From NCBI GenBank assembly GCA_036564195.1, contig DATCLA010000067.1:1-27951 (forward strand): a DNA stretch of 27,951 nucleotides. The letters run 5' to 3'. The notes below the pieces were generated by a model. That model was not told the DNA's origin. It saw only the letters and a program-made list of their open reading frames with translations, and did not search any database. Position 1 is the first letter of the stretch; each line of letters starts with the position of its first letter. The stretch is from DATCLA01 sp036564195. GTDB taxonomy: Bacteria > Bacillota > UBA4882 > UBA8346. This document shows positions 8,677-16,990 of the stretch, piece by piece. Position numbers and translations under genes: made by a program.

Positions 8677-11370
8677 CTATTGCAACTGTTCCAGGCGTTC
8701 CCGGATCTTAGCCGCTTTCTCCCTAAAGTTTGCTACCTTGACTTTTTCTTTCTCCACGACCTGAGCCGGAGCTTTGGAAACAAACGCCGGACTGGCCAAA
8801 CGGGTTTCGGTCTTAGCGATCTCTGCTTCCAACTGGGTTAATTCTTTGCTTAACCGTTCCACCTCGCGAGTCACATCCACTAATCCGTTAATAGGTACGA
8901 AAATGCCAATCCCTCCAGCCACCGCGCTGACCGTCTGCTCCGGCTGTACCGCTCCTTCTGCCAGAGTTTTCCAAGACTCTAAACCGGCCAAGGTGGTAAT
9001 ATACTCCATGTTTGCTTCCAAAGCCGCCAGCTTTTCCGGGGCTGCCTGGAAGATGGCTGTAACTTTCTTTTGCGGTTGGACATGGGCTTCCGAACGAATG
9101 TTACGGATCGCTTTAACCACGGCGATTATTAATTCCATGGTCTGTTCGGCTGCTTCAAACTGCAAAGACGCAGAACTTACCGGCCACCGGGTAACCATAA
9201 TGCTTTCTCCTTGGTGCGGTAAGATCTGCCAGACTTCTTCGGTCAAAAATGGCATAAACGGATGGAGTAATTCCATGGTCTGGCGTAACACCCGGGCCAA
9301 AATCGCCTGGGCAATCTTCCGCTCCAATGGGTCTTCCTGATAAAGCCGGGCTTTGGAAAGTTCAATATACCAGTCACAATATTCGCTCCAAATAAAATCA
9401 TACAGCAAGGTTGCTGCGGCACCCAGGTCATAACGTCCCAGTAACCGGTCAACCTCTCTAATTACCTTCTGCAACCGGCTGATAATCCATTGATCGGGCA
9501 GAGTCAGCCAGTCATTAGGCAGTGAGTCAGTTTCACCGACTGCAAACGAATGCAAGAGTGAAGCGTGAAGATTGTCGACAATATTTTCTCCGTTGCCTTT
9601 CTCATAGTGCATTGACACAAAACGGACGGCGTTCCAGATCTTATTTGTAAAATTCCTGCTACCTTCCACTTTCTCCATTTGGAAGCGTTGGTCCTGGCCC
9701 AGGGTGGTCCCAGTCGCCAAAGTGAACCGTAAGGTGTCGGCACCGTAATTATCGATAATATCCTGAGGGTCAACAATAGTCTCCGGCCGGGATTTACTCA
9801 TTTTTTTACCGTATTTATCAAGTACCAAGCCGTGAATTAACACTTCTTTAAAAGGCTCTTTCTTCATAAACTCCAATCCCATAAAGATCATTCGGGCAAC
9901 CCAGAAGAAAATAATATCACGGCCGGTTACCAGGACTGAAGTCGGGTAAAACTGTTTTAATTCATCAGTATCTTTAGGCCAGCCCATCGTAGAAAAGGGC
10001 CACAAGGCAGATGAGAACCAGGTATCCAAGACGTCGGGATCCTGTTGGAGCCGGATACTGCCGCATTTGGGACAGGTCTGAGGCTCGGTACGGGAAGCGA
10101 TCACTTGCTGACAATCCTGGCAGTACCAGACCGGAATCCGGTGTCCCCACCACAATTGCCGGGAGATGCACCAGTCACGGATGTTCTCCAGCCATCCCAA
10201 ATAAATCTTGGTAAAACGCTCCGGTATAAACTTAATCTTCCCGGATAATACCGCCTCGATCGCCGGCTGCGCCAGTGGTTTCATCTTGACAAACCACTGT
10301 TTGGAGATGAGCGGTTCAATTGTAGTAGCACACCGGTAGCACTGGCCCACCGCATGACTGTGGGGCTCAATTCCGGCCAGCAAGCCCAGTTGCTTTAATT
10401 CGTCAACTAAAGCCTGACGGCACTGGTAACGGTCCATCCCGGCATACTTACCGGCGGCTGCGGTCATTTTGGCATCAAAGTCAATTACGGTGATCTGGGG
10501 CAGATTATGACGCAATCCCATTTCAAAGTCATTAATATCATGAGCCGGAGTAATCTTAACCGCACCGGTACCGAAACCCATATCAACATAGTCATCGGCA
10601 ATCACCGGGATTTCCCGGTTCATCACCGGAAGCAACACTGTTTTACCGATGATATCCTGATAACGTTGGTCTTGGGGATTAACGGCTACCGCAGTATCTC
10701 CAAGCATGGTTTCGGGCCGGGTAGTGGCGACCTCAATAAAGCCGCTGCCGTCGGTGAAGGGATAGCGAATGTGCCAGAGGCTGCCCTCCTTTTCCTCATG
10801 TTCCACCTCAATATCGGAGATGGTAGTGTGGCACTTGGGGCACCAGTTAATCAAATAACTACCTTGATAGATTAAACCTTTTTCATATAGACTCACAAAG
10901 ACTTCTCGGACCGCAGCGGAACAGCCTTCATCCATGGTAAAACGCTCCCGCTGCCAGTCACAGGAGGCTCCCAAACGTTTCAACTGCTTAATAATGGTCC
11001 CGCCATACTGTTGTTTCCACTCCCAAACTCGTTTTAAAAACTCTTCTCTACCCAATTCTTGGCGGGAAATTCCCTGTTTGGCCAAGTTTTCTTCCACCCG
11101 CGCCTGAGTAGCGATACCGGCGTGGTCGGTCCCGGGCAGCCATAGCACATTGTAACCTTGCATCCGCTTCCACCGGACTAAAATATCCTGTAAAGTATTG
11201 TCCAAGGCGTGCCCCAAGTGAAGCACTCCGGTGACATTGGGTGGCGGAATTACAATACAAAACGGCTCCGTCGCAGGGTCAACTGACTCATGAAAGTAAT
11301 TATTCTTCAGCCAAAACTGATACCATTTCTCCTCCACCGCCTGTGGATTATAAACTTTTGCCAATGCCAT
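8677..11370 (-). CDS. valS: Valine--tRNA ligase (ValRS)
   Basis: Charges tRNA-Val; class Ia synthetase. The 897 residues contain PPPNVTGVLHLGH (HIGH motif at 51-54), the GDTAVAVNP region of the CP1 editing domain near 224-232, KMSKS at 523-527, and a C-terminal coiled-coil arm rich in Glu, Lys and Leu (about 830-897) typical of ValRS. Cys pairs at 177/180, 344/347, 417/420 and 433/436 suggest zinc knuckles. The start is ATG at 11370 (MALAKVY), with AAGGAGG nine bases upstream. The reading frame stays open to 11535, but that upstream part is the T-box leader, including its terminator hairpin, and should not be translated. Expression is expected to follow uncharged tRNA-Val through the T-box, and an intrinsic terminator closes the gene. 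Confidence 0.98.
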   Translation of the reverse strand: MALAKVYNPQAVEEKWYQFWLKNNYFHESVDPATEPFCIVIPPPNVTGVLHLGHALDNTLQDILVRWKRMQGYNVLWLPGTDHAGIATQARVEENLAKQGISRQELGREEFLKRVWEWKQQYGGTIIKQLKRLGASCDWQRERFTMDEGCSAAVREVFVSLYEKGLIYQGSYLINWCPKCHTTISDIEVEHEEKEGSLWHIRYPFTDGSGFIEVATTRPETMLGDTAVAVNPQDQRYQDIIGKTVLLPVMNREIPVIADDYVDMGFGTGAVKITPAHDINDFEMGLRHNLPQITVIDFDAKMTAAAGKYAGMDRYQCRQALVDELKQLGLLAGIEPHSHAVGQCYRCATTIEPLISKQWFVKMKPLAQPAIEAVLSGKIKFIPERFTKIYLGWLENIRDWCISRQLWWGHRIPVWYCQDCQQVIASRTEPQTCPKCGSIRLQQDPDVLDTWFSSALWPFSTMGWPKDTDELKQFYPTSVLVTGRDIIFFWVARMIFMGLEFMKKEPFKEVLIHGLVLDKYGKKMSKSRPETIVDPQDIIDNYGADTLRFTLATGTTLGQDQRFQMEKVEGSRNFTNKIWNAVRFVSMHYEKGNGENIVDNLHASLLHSFAVGETDSLPNDWLTLPDQWIISRLQKVIREVDRLLGRYDLGAAATLLYDFIWSEYCDWYIELSKARLYQEDPLERKIAQAILARVLRQTMELLHPFMPFLTEEVWQILPHQGESIMVTRWPVSSASLQFEAAEQTMELIIAVVKAIRNIRSEAHVQPQKKVTAIFQAAPEKLAALEANMEYITTLAGLESWKTLAEGAVQPEQTVSAVAGGIGIFVPINGLVDVTREVERLSKELTQLEAEIAKTETRLASPAFVSKAPAQVVEKEKVKVANFREKAAKIRERLEQLQ

Positions 11371-11416
11371 ATTAAAAAACCTCCTTAAAGATTTGGATAT
11401 TTCAAATTTTAAATTT

Positions 11417-11670
11417 AAAAAAAAACTTTCGTCCTGTGCTCTAGGACGAAAGCCTCCTTCCGCGGTACCACCTAAATTCCCTTTCGGGCTACTCAAAAGG
11501 CTATATCGGGCCTCTCCGGACAGCGCTATTATCATTTGATTTTGAATTCACGCCATCAGCTCCCGGGCGACCTTCAGCTTTAGACGGTAGAGCCTCGCAC
11601 CACCCGGCCCCTCGCTGCACCGTATCCGGCTTACTTCTCCCGATCATTGCTGCCATATTTTTTAAATGAA
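11417..11670 (-). ncRNA. T-box leader of valS (valine specifier)
   Basis: A transcription-attenuating RNA that binds uncharged tRNA. On the minus strand the conserved T-box sequence AGGTGGTACCGCG lies around 11474-11462. It is followed by a 10-bp terminator stem (11452-11443 with 11435-11426) and a run of nine U. The Stem I part has the AAGUA element near 11634, an AGCGAG segment near 11615, and a closing helix UCGGG with CCCGG. The triplet just before that 3' helix strand is GUC (11571-11569), a valine codon, which fits the downstream valS. The T-box bulge and terminator are seen directly; the Stem I folding and specifier are my reading. Confidence 0.93.
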
Positions 11671-11677
11671 TATTATT

Positions 11678-11706
11678 AATATACTATTTGAATTTCCAGT
11701 TGTCAA
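11678..11706 (-). promoter_or_regulatory. Sigma-A promoter of the valS T-box transcript
   Basis: On the minus strand TTGACA (11706-11701), exactly 17 bases, then TATATT (11683-11678). The predicted start near 11670 lies just before T-box Stem I, supporting both calls. Confidence 0.85.
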
Positions 11707-11710
11707 CCTG

Positions 11711-11743
11711 AAAAAGATGGCCGATCAGAAAATGCCGGCCATC
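11711..11743 (-). terminator. Intrinsic terminator of kdgK
   Basis: On the minus strand an 8-bp stem GATGGCCG/CGGCCATC (11743-11736 with 11723-11716) with a 12-base loop is followed by TTTTTC. It lies 30 bases after the kinase stop and separates it from the valS promoter. Confidence 0.85.
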
Positions 11744-11772
11744 TCCATTTAAATTTCCTTTAAAAAACTGTC

Positions 11773-12876
11773 TTACCGGTCCACCCGAGCACTGCCGCCA
11801 CCCATCAGTTTTTCAACTTCTTTACGGCTGGCCATCGAGGTATCGCCGGGAGTGGTCATGGCCAAAGCGCCATGGGCTGCTCCGTAGTTAACGGCCTGCT
11901 CCGGATCGCCGGTAGTGATTAAACCGAAGATCAAACCGGAGGCAAAACTGTCACCGCCGCCGACCCGGTCCAGGATCTCCAATGCCGGATAATCTTTAGC
12001 TTTATAGATTTTACCCTCTGCCCAACACATAGCGCTCCAGTCATTGACCGTCGCGGTCTTTACCGTCCGTAAGGTGGTCGCTACCACTTTGAAGTTGGGA
12101 TAGGTTTTAACCGCATTATCAATCATTTTGGCATAGCCGTCCAGGTTAAGTTTCTTCAGATTGGCTTCATTACCTTCGACTTCAAACCCGAGACAAGCGG
12201 TGAAGTCTTCTTCGTTACCAATCATTACGTCAATATACTTGGCGATTTCTTTATTAACCTCCTGGGCTTTCTTTTGACCGCCAATACTCTTCCACAAAGA
12301 CGGACGGTAGTTCAAGTCATAAGAAACTATTGTACCGTATTTTTTGGCGACTTGGACTGCTTCCAGTACCACTTCCGGAGTGGTTTCAGACAGAGCCGCA
12401 AAAATACCGCCGGTATGCAGCCAACGCGAACCCAATTTACCAAAGATGTACTCCCAATCGATATCACCTTTCTTCAATTGTGATGCTGCAGTATTCGCCC
12501 GGTCAGAAACACCAACGGCACCCCGGACGCCAAAACCTCTCTCTGTAAAATTCAGACCGTTTCGGACGGTCCGGCCGATTCCGTCATATGGTACCCACTT
12601 GATTAAAGAAGTATCCACCCCACCTTGCATAATAAAATCTTCAATCAAATGGCCCACTTCGTTGTCGGCAAAGGCAGTAACCACCGCCACATCCATCCCG
12701 AAACATTTTTTCAAGCCCCGGGTGACATTATACTCGCCGCCGCCTTCCCATACCCGGAACTGACGGGCAGTTTTGATCCGGCCTTCACCGGGATCCAGCC
12801 TTAGCATAACCTCACCTAAAGAGATACAGTCATACTTACAACTTTCTTTCGGTTTCACCTTCAAGTTAATTGACAA
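11773..12876 (-). CDS. kdgK: PfkB-family sugar kinase, probable 2-keto-3-deoxygluconate kinase
   Basis: Ribokinase-fold kinase of 367 residues. WEGGGEYNV at 43-51 is the N-terminal sugar-binding signature, SYDLNYRPSLW at 185-195 is typical of KDG kinases, and DRVGGGDSFASG at 303-314 carries the ATP anion hole and catalytic base Asp309. KDG kinase phosphorylates 2-keto-3-deoxygluconate from pectin or uronate breakdown to KDPG, which an aldolase splits. No KDPG aldolase or uronate gene is in the window, so the substrate rests on motif resemblance and the KdgR-like regulator next door; fructokinase or another sugar kinase is possible. Start is TTG at 12876, ten bases after AAGGAGG. It has its own promoter candidate and terminator, suggesting a monocistronic unit. 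Confidence 0.8.
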   Translation of the reverse strand: MSINLKVKPKESCKYDCISLGEVMLRLDPGEGRIKTARQFRVWEGGGEYNVTRGLKKCFGMDVAVVTAFADNEVGHLIEDFIMQGGVDTSLIKWVPYDGIGRTVRNGLNFTERGFGVRGAVGVSDRANTAASQLKKGDIDWEYIFGKLGSRWLHTGGIFAALSETTPEVVLEAVQVAKKYGTIVSYDLNYRPSLWKSIGGQKKAQEVNKEIAKYIDVMIGNEEDFTACLGFEVEGNEANLKKLNLDGYAKMIDNAVKTYPNFKVVATTLRTVKTATVNDWSAMCWAEGKIYKAKDYPALEILDRVGGGDSFASGLIFGLITTGDPEQAVNYGAAHGALAMTTPGDTSMASRKEVEKLMGGGSARVDR

Positions 12877-12911
12877 TTTATCCCAACCTCCTTGGTATTT
12901 GACATAATAGG

Positions 12912-12941
12912 CAGTTTTACAACTGACTTTCCATAGGAAAG
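12912..12941. promoter_or_regulatory. Inverted repeats in the kdgK leader, possible operators
   Basis: CTTTCC-ATA-GGAAAG (12927-12941) is a perfect 6-bp dyad, and CAGTT-TTAC-AACTG (12912-12925) is a second one beside it. They sit just downstream of the candidate kdgK start point, where a repressor would act. The dyads are plain in the sequence; the function is inferred. Confidence 0.35.
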
Positions 12942-12956
12942 CCGTTTTTGATCATT

Positions 12957-12986
12957 ATTATTTCACAATACCGTTTTTCTTGTTAA
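12957..12986 (-). promoter_or_regulatory. Candidate kdgK promoter
   Basis: On the minus strand TTAACA (12986-12981), 18 bases, AATAAT (12962-12957). Both hexamers match five of six consensus positions. It lies between the iclR stop and the kdgK start. Confidence 0.4.
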
Positions 12987-13019
12987 CTAGCTTTCCAAAA
13001 ACGTCCGTACTTAACGGGT

Positions 13020-13805
13020 TTATGATTCTTCCGTCACCTTGCGCGGCACAAATCCCATCCGCCTAGAGATATCTTGGGCCGCCTTCATGACATAACCAGC
13101 AATTTCTACATCCCGCTCCGGCCTGATTACCCGTTTATCTCCGGATACACTCACTGCGGCAATCACCTTTCTGGTATAGTCATAAACCGGTGCGGCAATA
13201 CAACGAACCGCTTTCTCATGTTCCTCGTTGTCAACAGCCCAACCCTGGCTTCTTACTGTCTGAAGCTCTTTTGCCAAAGTTTCTTTGGTCAGAATGGTAT
13301 TTTCAGTATGCTTCTTAAACACCAGCCGTTCTAAAATCTCACTTTGCAATTCCGGCGCCAGACCCGCTAACAGCATCTTGCCAATTGCCGAGCAATATAC
13401 CGGTACCCGTTTTCCAATCTGTGAATACATCCGGATACTATTAACTAACTCAACTTTTTCAATATAGATAGCCTCATGACCATCTAAAACCGCCAGATGA
13501 ACCGGTTGTCCCACAATCTCCGCCAACCGCCGCATTACCGGTAAGGCTTCGGTCTTCAGTTCCAGTTTTTTTAAGAACAACCCGCTGATTTCAATAAATT
13601 TCAAACCTAACTTATAAGTACTGGTTTTAGAATCTTTTTCAGCATAACCCCGCCGCACCAAAGCAGCCAGCAACCGGAAGACTGTACTTTTAGGTAACCC
13701 AATCTGTTGACTGATTTCAGTTACACCTAACCCGTTTTTAGCAATTGCCAGCAATTCAATCAAATCTAAAGCCCGCTCCAGGGTTTGTACTTTTTGTTCA
13801 GTCAT
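13020..13805 (-). CDS. IclR-family transcriptional regulator, KdgR-like
   Basis: DNA-binding regulator of 261 residues. The N-terminal winged helix-turn-helix (about 8-75) contains GVTEISQQIGLPKSTVFRLLAALVRRGY in two adjoining helices; the C-terminal IclR effector domain (about 80-250) contains VHLAVLDGHEAIYIEKV and YCSAIGKMLLA. The family senses small carbon compounds and usually controls nearby catabolic genes. The sugar kinase downstream on the same strand, plus a TGAAA-N5-TTTCA dyad with KdgR-box geometry in its own leader, suggest it is a KdgR-like repressor controlling itself and possibly kdgK. The effector cannot be read from sequence. Start is ATG at 13805, preceded by GAGGT at five bases. 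Confidence 0.92.
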   Translation of the reverse strand: MTEQKVQTLERALDLIELLAIAKNGLGVTEISQQIGLPKSTVFRLLAALVRRGYAEKDSKTSTYKLGLKFIEISGLFLKKLELKTEALPVMRRLAEIVGQPVHLAVLDGHEAIYIEKVELVNSIRMYSQIGKRVPVYCSAIGKMLLAGLAPELQSEILERLVFKKHTENTILTKETLAKELQTVRSQGWAVDNEEHEKAVRCIAAPVYDYTRKVIAAVSVSGDKRVIRPERDVEIAGYVMKAAQDISRRMGFVPRKVTEES

Positions 13806-13826
13806 CGCTACCTCTTTTCCACTATA

Positions 13827-13841
13827 TGAAACCCTATTTCA
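13827..13841. promoter_or_regulatory. KdgR-like operator candidate in the iclR leader
   Basis: TGAAA-CCCTA-TTTCA, a perfect 5-bp dyad with five-base spacing, the same geometry as the enterobacterial KdgR core. It lies at about +6 to +20 of the predicted iclR transcript, a repressor position, implying autoregulation. Confidence 0.5.
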
Positions 13842-13853
13842 AAGATTAATTAT

Positions 13854-13882
13854 ATTATAACGGTTTTGGTCCGGCTTGTCCA
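13854..13882 (-). promoter_or_regulatory. Sigma-A promoter of the iclR-family gene
   Basis: On the minus strand TGGACA (13882-13877), 17 bases, TATAAT (13859-13854). The -10 is perfect, the -35 five of six. The predicted start near 13847 gives a leader of about 42 bases. Confidence 0.8.
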
Positions 13883-13920
13883 GGAATAAGCTAAGAAATC
13901 TGCAGTCAGTATAAATTTAA

Positions 13921-13942
13921 AGGGAGCAATTAATTGCTCCCT
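13921..13942 (-). terminator. Probable terminator of the transketolase-pfk operon
   Basis: A perfect 22-base palindrome beginning AGGGAGCAAT lies 33 bases after the pfk stop. On the minus strand it is followed by TTAAATTTAT, a broken U run, so termination may be incomplete. Confidence 0.6.
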
Positions 13943-13975
13943 GGTTAAAGCTTATTACCTTAAAAATATTCTCTC

Positions 13976-15088
13976 TTAAAATACTACTCCCACACTTTGC
14001 AAATCCGCATCCGGCCAGTTCACCGTCTTTTGTACCAAAGCTTCCTCAAACGGAACGGTCACGATCTGATTACCCTGCAGGCCAACCATTTTTCCGGAAA
14101 CTCCTTGATATAACAGATCGACGGCGGTGATCCCAAAACGGGTACCTAAAATTACATCATCCGCAACCGGTTTTAAGCCCCTTAAAGTGAAACCTAAATC
14201 AGTCGCCCGGATATCCTCAAGTTTTTTCAATCCCAACTGAATTTGGATAATTCTACGTAAGATCTGGCCGATTCCACCCAATTTCGGATTACCGTGGGAA
14301 TCTACTCCCAGATCTTCTTCAGTTAAAGCCTTGATAACCGCACTCTCCGCCTTGGCCTTAGCTAAAACCGGGTCAGCGGCGTTGAAACGAACCCCTTCGG
14401 CGACTACAATATTCACATAATGCTGCTTTTGATATAGTTCAGCAATTCTCTGACAGAGTCTGCCTAAATCCACTGGTTTTTCCGGAATCAAAATCAGATC
14501 GACACCGGCGGCGACTCCAATCTCCAGCGCCAACCAACCAGCATCCCGGCCCATAATTTCCACCAGGGAGATCCGGCGGTGGGTCCGGGCAGACACCGCT
14601 GTACTGCGTACTGCATCAGCGCCGAAAGTAATGGCACTTTTATAACCAAGCATCGTATCGGTACCACTGACATCATTATCAATGCTCTTAGGAGCGGCAA
14701 TCACCGGAAAATCAAGTTGGTTCAATCCCAAACAGGATTTAATCGTATCATTCCCCCCGGTGGCCAATACCGCGTCCACCCCGATTTGCTTCAGGTTTTG
14801 CAGCAATTTTTGAGGATATCCCGCCTTCACATTGGCGGCGGAAAATGGGTTAAAACGGGATGATTCCAAAATAGTACTGGGTTTAATCTCCAGTCCCTTC
14901 ACTGTTTCCAGATCCAAGGGTAAAAGATGGTCGGTAATCCGATCGGAACACGCACCTTCAAAGGCTTTCCGAATCCCCACGAACTCTGTCTGGTATTTGG
15001 TGACACCTTGCCGTACGGCAGCGGCAAGAAAAGAGTTAATTCCGGCGCAATCACCACCGCCGGTCATAAACGCTATTTTTTTAATCAC
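13976..15088 (-). CDS. 6-phosphofructokinase, probably PPi-dependent
   Basis: Phosphorylates fructose 6-phosphate at C1, the committed glycolytic step; 370 residues, PFK-A family. The donor-binding loop reads MTGGGDCAGIN at 8-18, GGNDT is at 111-115 where ATP enzymes have GGDGS, and PKSIDND is at 133-139 with Asp137 as catalytic base; MGRDAGWLAL follows. An Asp at the second residue after GG and the Lys of PKS are hallmarks of pyrophosphate-dependent enzymes; ATP enzymes have Gly at both places. PPi use would make glycolysis reversible and spare ATP. The GTG start overlaps the transketolase C stop (GTGA), with AGGAGG eight bases upstream. Co-transcription with transketolase links glycolysis to pentose phosphate carbon. 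Donor choice is an inference from two residues. Confidence 0.9.
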   Translation of the reverse strand: MIKKIAFMTGGGDCAGINSFLAAAVRQGVTKYQTEFVGIRKAFEGACSDRITDHLLPLDLETVKGLEIKPSTILESSRFNPFSAANVKAGYPQKLLQNLKQIGVDAVLATGGNDTIKSCLGLNQLDFPVIAAPKSIDNDVSGTDTMLGYKSAITFGADAVRSTAVSARTHRRISLVEIMGRDAGWLALEIGVAAGVDLILIPEKPVDLGRLCQRIAELYQKQHYVNIVVAEGVRFNAADPVLAKAKAESAVIKALTEEDLGVDSHGNPKLGGIGQILRRIIQIQLGLKKLEDIRATDLGFTLRGLKPVADDVILGTRFGITAVDLLYQGVSGKMVGLQGNQIVTVPFEEALVQKTVNWPDADLQSVGVVF

Positions 15089-16032
15089 TTGCTTTGCCTC
15101 CTCTTAATCACCCGTTCGACTGCAGTCACAATATGTTCCGGGTTTAAACCATATTCCGACAGCAACTGCGCCGGGCTGCCTGATTGACCAAACCGGTCTT
15201 GAATCCCCACCAATTCCATTGGTACCGGGCACTGCCGGACTACCGTTGTTGCAACACTACTGCCTAAACCACCGATCACACTATGTTCTTCAGCGGTGAC
15301 AATGCCTCCGGTTTCCCGGGCTGCCGCCACCACTGCGGCAACATCCAGCGGTTTAATGGTATGGAAATTTAATACTCTAACTTCAATTCCTTTTTCTTTT
15401 AAAAGGTCGGCGGCTATTAAGGCTCGTTCCACCATGATCCCGGTAGCAATGATCGTCGCCGCCTGGCCCTCCCTAAGCCGGACCGCTTTACCGATCTCCG
15501 GTTCATAGGAAGCGTCAAACACTAGGGGCACCGGTTCCCGGCCCAACCGGATATAAACCGGACCATCATGCTGGGCTGCGGCGAAAATCAGTTTTTCAGT
15601 TTCGAACGCATCGGCCGGGTTCAGTACGGTCATCCCCGGAATCACCTGCATTAAAGCAAGATCCTCAATGGACTGGTGGGATCCCCCGTCCTCACCAACG
15701 GTAATTCCAGCATGGGTAGCAGCTATTTTCACATTTAAATGGGGGTACCCGATGGTATTTCGCACCTGGTCAAAGGCACGGCCGGTAGCAAACACCGCAA
15801 AGGTGCTGGCAAAGGGAATCTTACCCGCTGTGGCCAGCCCTGCCGCAGTAGCCATCATATCCGCTTCGGCAATCCCCATTTGAAAGAAACGTTCTGGAAA
15901 CTTTTTACTAAAACCATCGGTCTTGGTTGATTTTGACAAATCGGCATCCAACGCCACGACATTCGGGTTGGTTTCACCTAATTTTAATAAAGCTTTCCCG
16001 TAAGCCTCACGGGTTGCAATTCGCTCTCCCAT
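15085..16032 (-). CDS. Transketolase, C-terminal subunit
   Basis: Second half of a split transketolase, 315 residues, carrying the pyrimidine-binding and C-terminal domains. QMGIAEADMMATAAG at 51-65 holds Glu56, the expected glutamate that activates the thiamine diphosphate cofactor; HAGITVGEDGGSHQSIED follows, then the transketolase C domain with TAEEHSVIGGLGS. With the upstream N subunit it should form the heterotetramer that moves two-carbon units between pentose and other sugar phosphates. DXP synthase is less likely because the two halves are separate genes next to phosphofructokinase. ATG start at 16032 with AAGGGG upstream; the gap to the N subunit is 36 bases and the end overlaps pfk by four. 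Confidence 0.95.
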   Translation of the reverse strand: MGERIATREAYGKALLKLGETNPNVVALDADLSKSTKTDGFSKKFPERFFQMGIAEADMMATAAGLATAGKIPFASTFAVFATGRAFDQVRNTIGYPHLNVKIAATHAGITVGEDGGSHQSIEDLALMQVIPGMTVLNPADAFETEKLIFAAAQHDGPVYIRLGREPVPLVFDASYEPEIGKAVRLREGQAATIIATGIMVERALIAADLLKEKGIEVRVLNFHTIKPLDVAAVVAAARETGGIVTAEEHSVIGGLGSSVATTVVRQCPVPMELVGIQDRFGQSGSPAQLLSEYGLNPEHIVTAVERVIKRRQSK

Positions 16033-16068
16033 CTTAAAACCCCTTCCCTATCTGTAATCAATCGGAAT

Positions 16069-16896
16069 TCAGATTAAACCCAATTCGCGCAACGCTTGGT
16101 CCGCCTCTTCCGGCTTGGGAGCTTTGCCGTGCCAACCGGGTTGATTCTCCATAAAGGAAACACCTTTGCCTTTTGTGGTATGCATTACCACCATCGTCGG
16201 CACCCCTTTAGTGCTTTCCGCTTCGGTAACTGCCCGGTCCAACTGATCAAATTTATGCCCGTCCACCTCAATCACATGCCAGCCAAAGGCTCTAAAACGG
16301 GCCACCGGATCGGTTAGGGACTTGACGTCTTCAACCCGGCCGTCAATTTGCAGATGATTGTAGTCCAGGAAGGCGGTGACATTATCCAATTTATAATGGA
16401 CTGAAGTCATTAAGGCTTCCCAAACCTGACCTTCCTCAATTTCGCCGTCACCCAATAAAACATAGACTCGGTATGTTCTTTGATCCAGCTTGGCAGCTAA
16501 AGCCATTCCATTGGCTACCGACAGTCCTTGACCCAAAGAACCGCTGGAAATATCCACCCCCGGCACTTTGCGCATGTCCGGGTGTCCCTGAAAGATACTG
16601 TTAAATTTACGCAAAGTCAATACTTTATCTTTGTCAAAATAACCCCGTTCCGCTAAGGCGGCATATAATACCGGAGCGCAATGGCCTTTACTTAATACAA
16701 AACGATCCCGATTCGGATCAGTCGGATTTTGAGGATCGATTCTCATCTTATAAAAATAAAGATAAGTAAGAAGTTCCGCGGAGGAGAGGGATCCACCGGG
16801 ATGTCCCGACATGGCGGCAGCCAACATTCTGATAATATCACCGCGGATCTGCCGGGCAATTTCTTTTAGTTGATCGTGTTGGGTTTGTGAAAGCAA
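16069..16896 (-). CDS. Transketolase, N-terminal subunit
   Basis: First half of the split transketolase, carrying the pyrophosphate/metal-binding domain of thiamine diphosphate enzymes. In the 275-residue form HPGGSLSSAE lies near 32-41 and GDGEIEEG near 149-156, followed after the usual spacing by DYNHLQIDG; together these make the GDG...N cofactor motif. A GTG at 16905 would add three residues, but it directly abuts the AAGGAG ribosome site, so TTG at 16896, eight bases downstream, is the better start. It leads the operon N-C-pfk and has its own promoter candidate. Split transketolases are common in anaerobes and archaea; pairing with the C gene 36 bases away makes the assignment firm. Confidence 0.95.
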   Translation of the reverse strand: MLSQTQHDQLKEIARQIRGDIIRMLAAAMSGHPGGSLSSAELLTYLYFYKMRIDPQNPTDPNRDRFVLSKGHCAPVLYAALAERGYFDKDKVLTLRKFNSIFQGHPDMRKVPGVDISSGSLGQGLSVANGMALAAKLDQRTYRVYVLLGDGEIEEGQVWEALMTSVHYKLDNVTAFLDYNHLQIDGRVEDVKSLTDPVARFRAFGWHVIEVDGHKFDQLDRAVTEAESTKGVPTMVVMHTTKGKGVSFMENQPGWHGKAPKPEEADQALRELGLI

Positions 16897-16937
16897 ACCA
16901 ATCACTCCTTAACATTTGATTTAGAGTTTCTTCTAGT

Positions 16938-16967
16938 ATTTTAAACTCATCATTGCAACAATATCAA
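16938..16967 (-). promoter_or_regulatory. Sigma-A promoter of the transketolase-pfk operon
   Basis: On the minus strand TTGATA (16967-16962), 18 bases, TAAAAT (16943-16938), each five of six to consensus. It lies between the rnhA stop and the transketolase N start and leaves a leader of about 35 bases. Confidence 0.65.
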
Positions 16968-16990
16968 ACATTTTCTATAAATATTAATCT

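Noticed and set aside
8774..9340. 188-codon plus-strand frame inside valS
   Set aside because: It is antisense to the conserved C-terminal part of ValRS, has no recognisable domain and no ribosome site; a codon-usage shadow.
11371..11535. N-terminal extension of ValRS
   Set aside because: The segment is the T-box leader with its terminator and U tract; the AAGGAGG site selects ATG 11370.
12984..13019. Terminator after the iclR-family gene
   Set aside because: CCGT-TAAGT-ACGG followed by CGTTTTT gives only a 4-bp stem, too weak to call.
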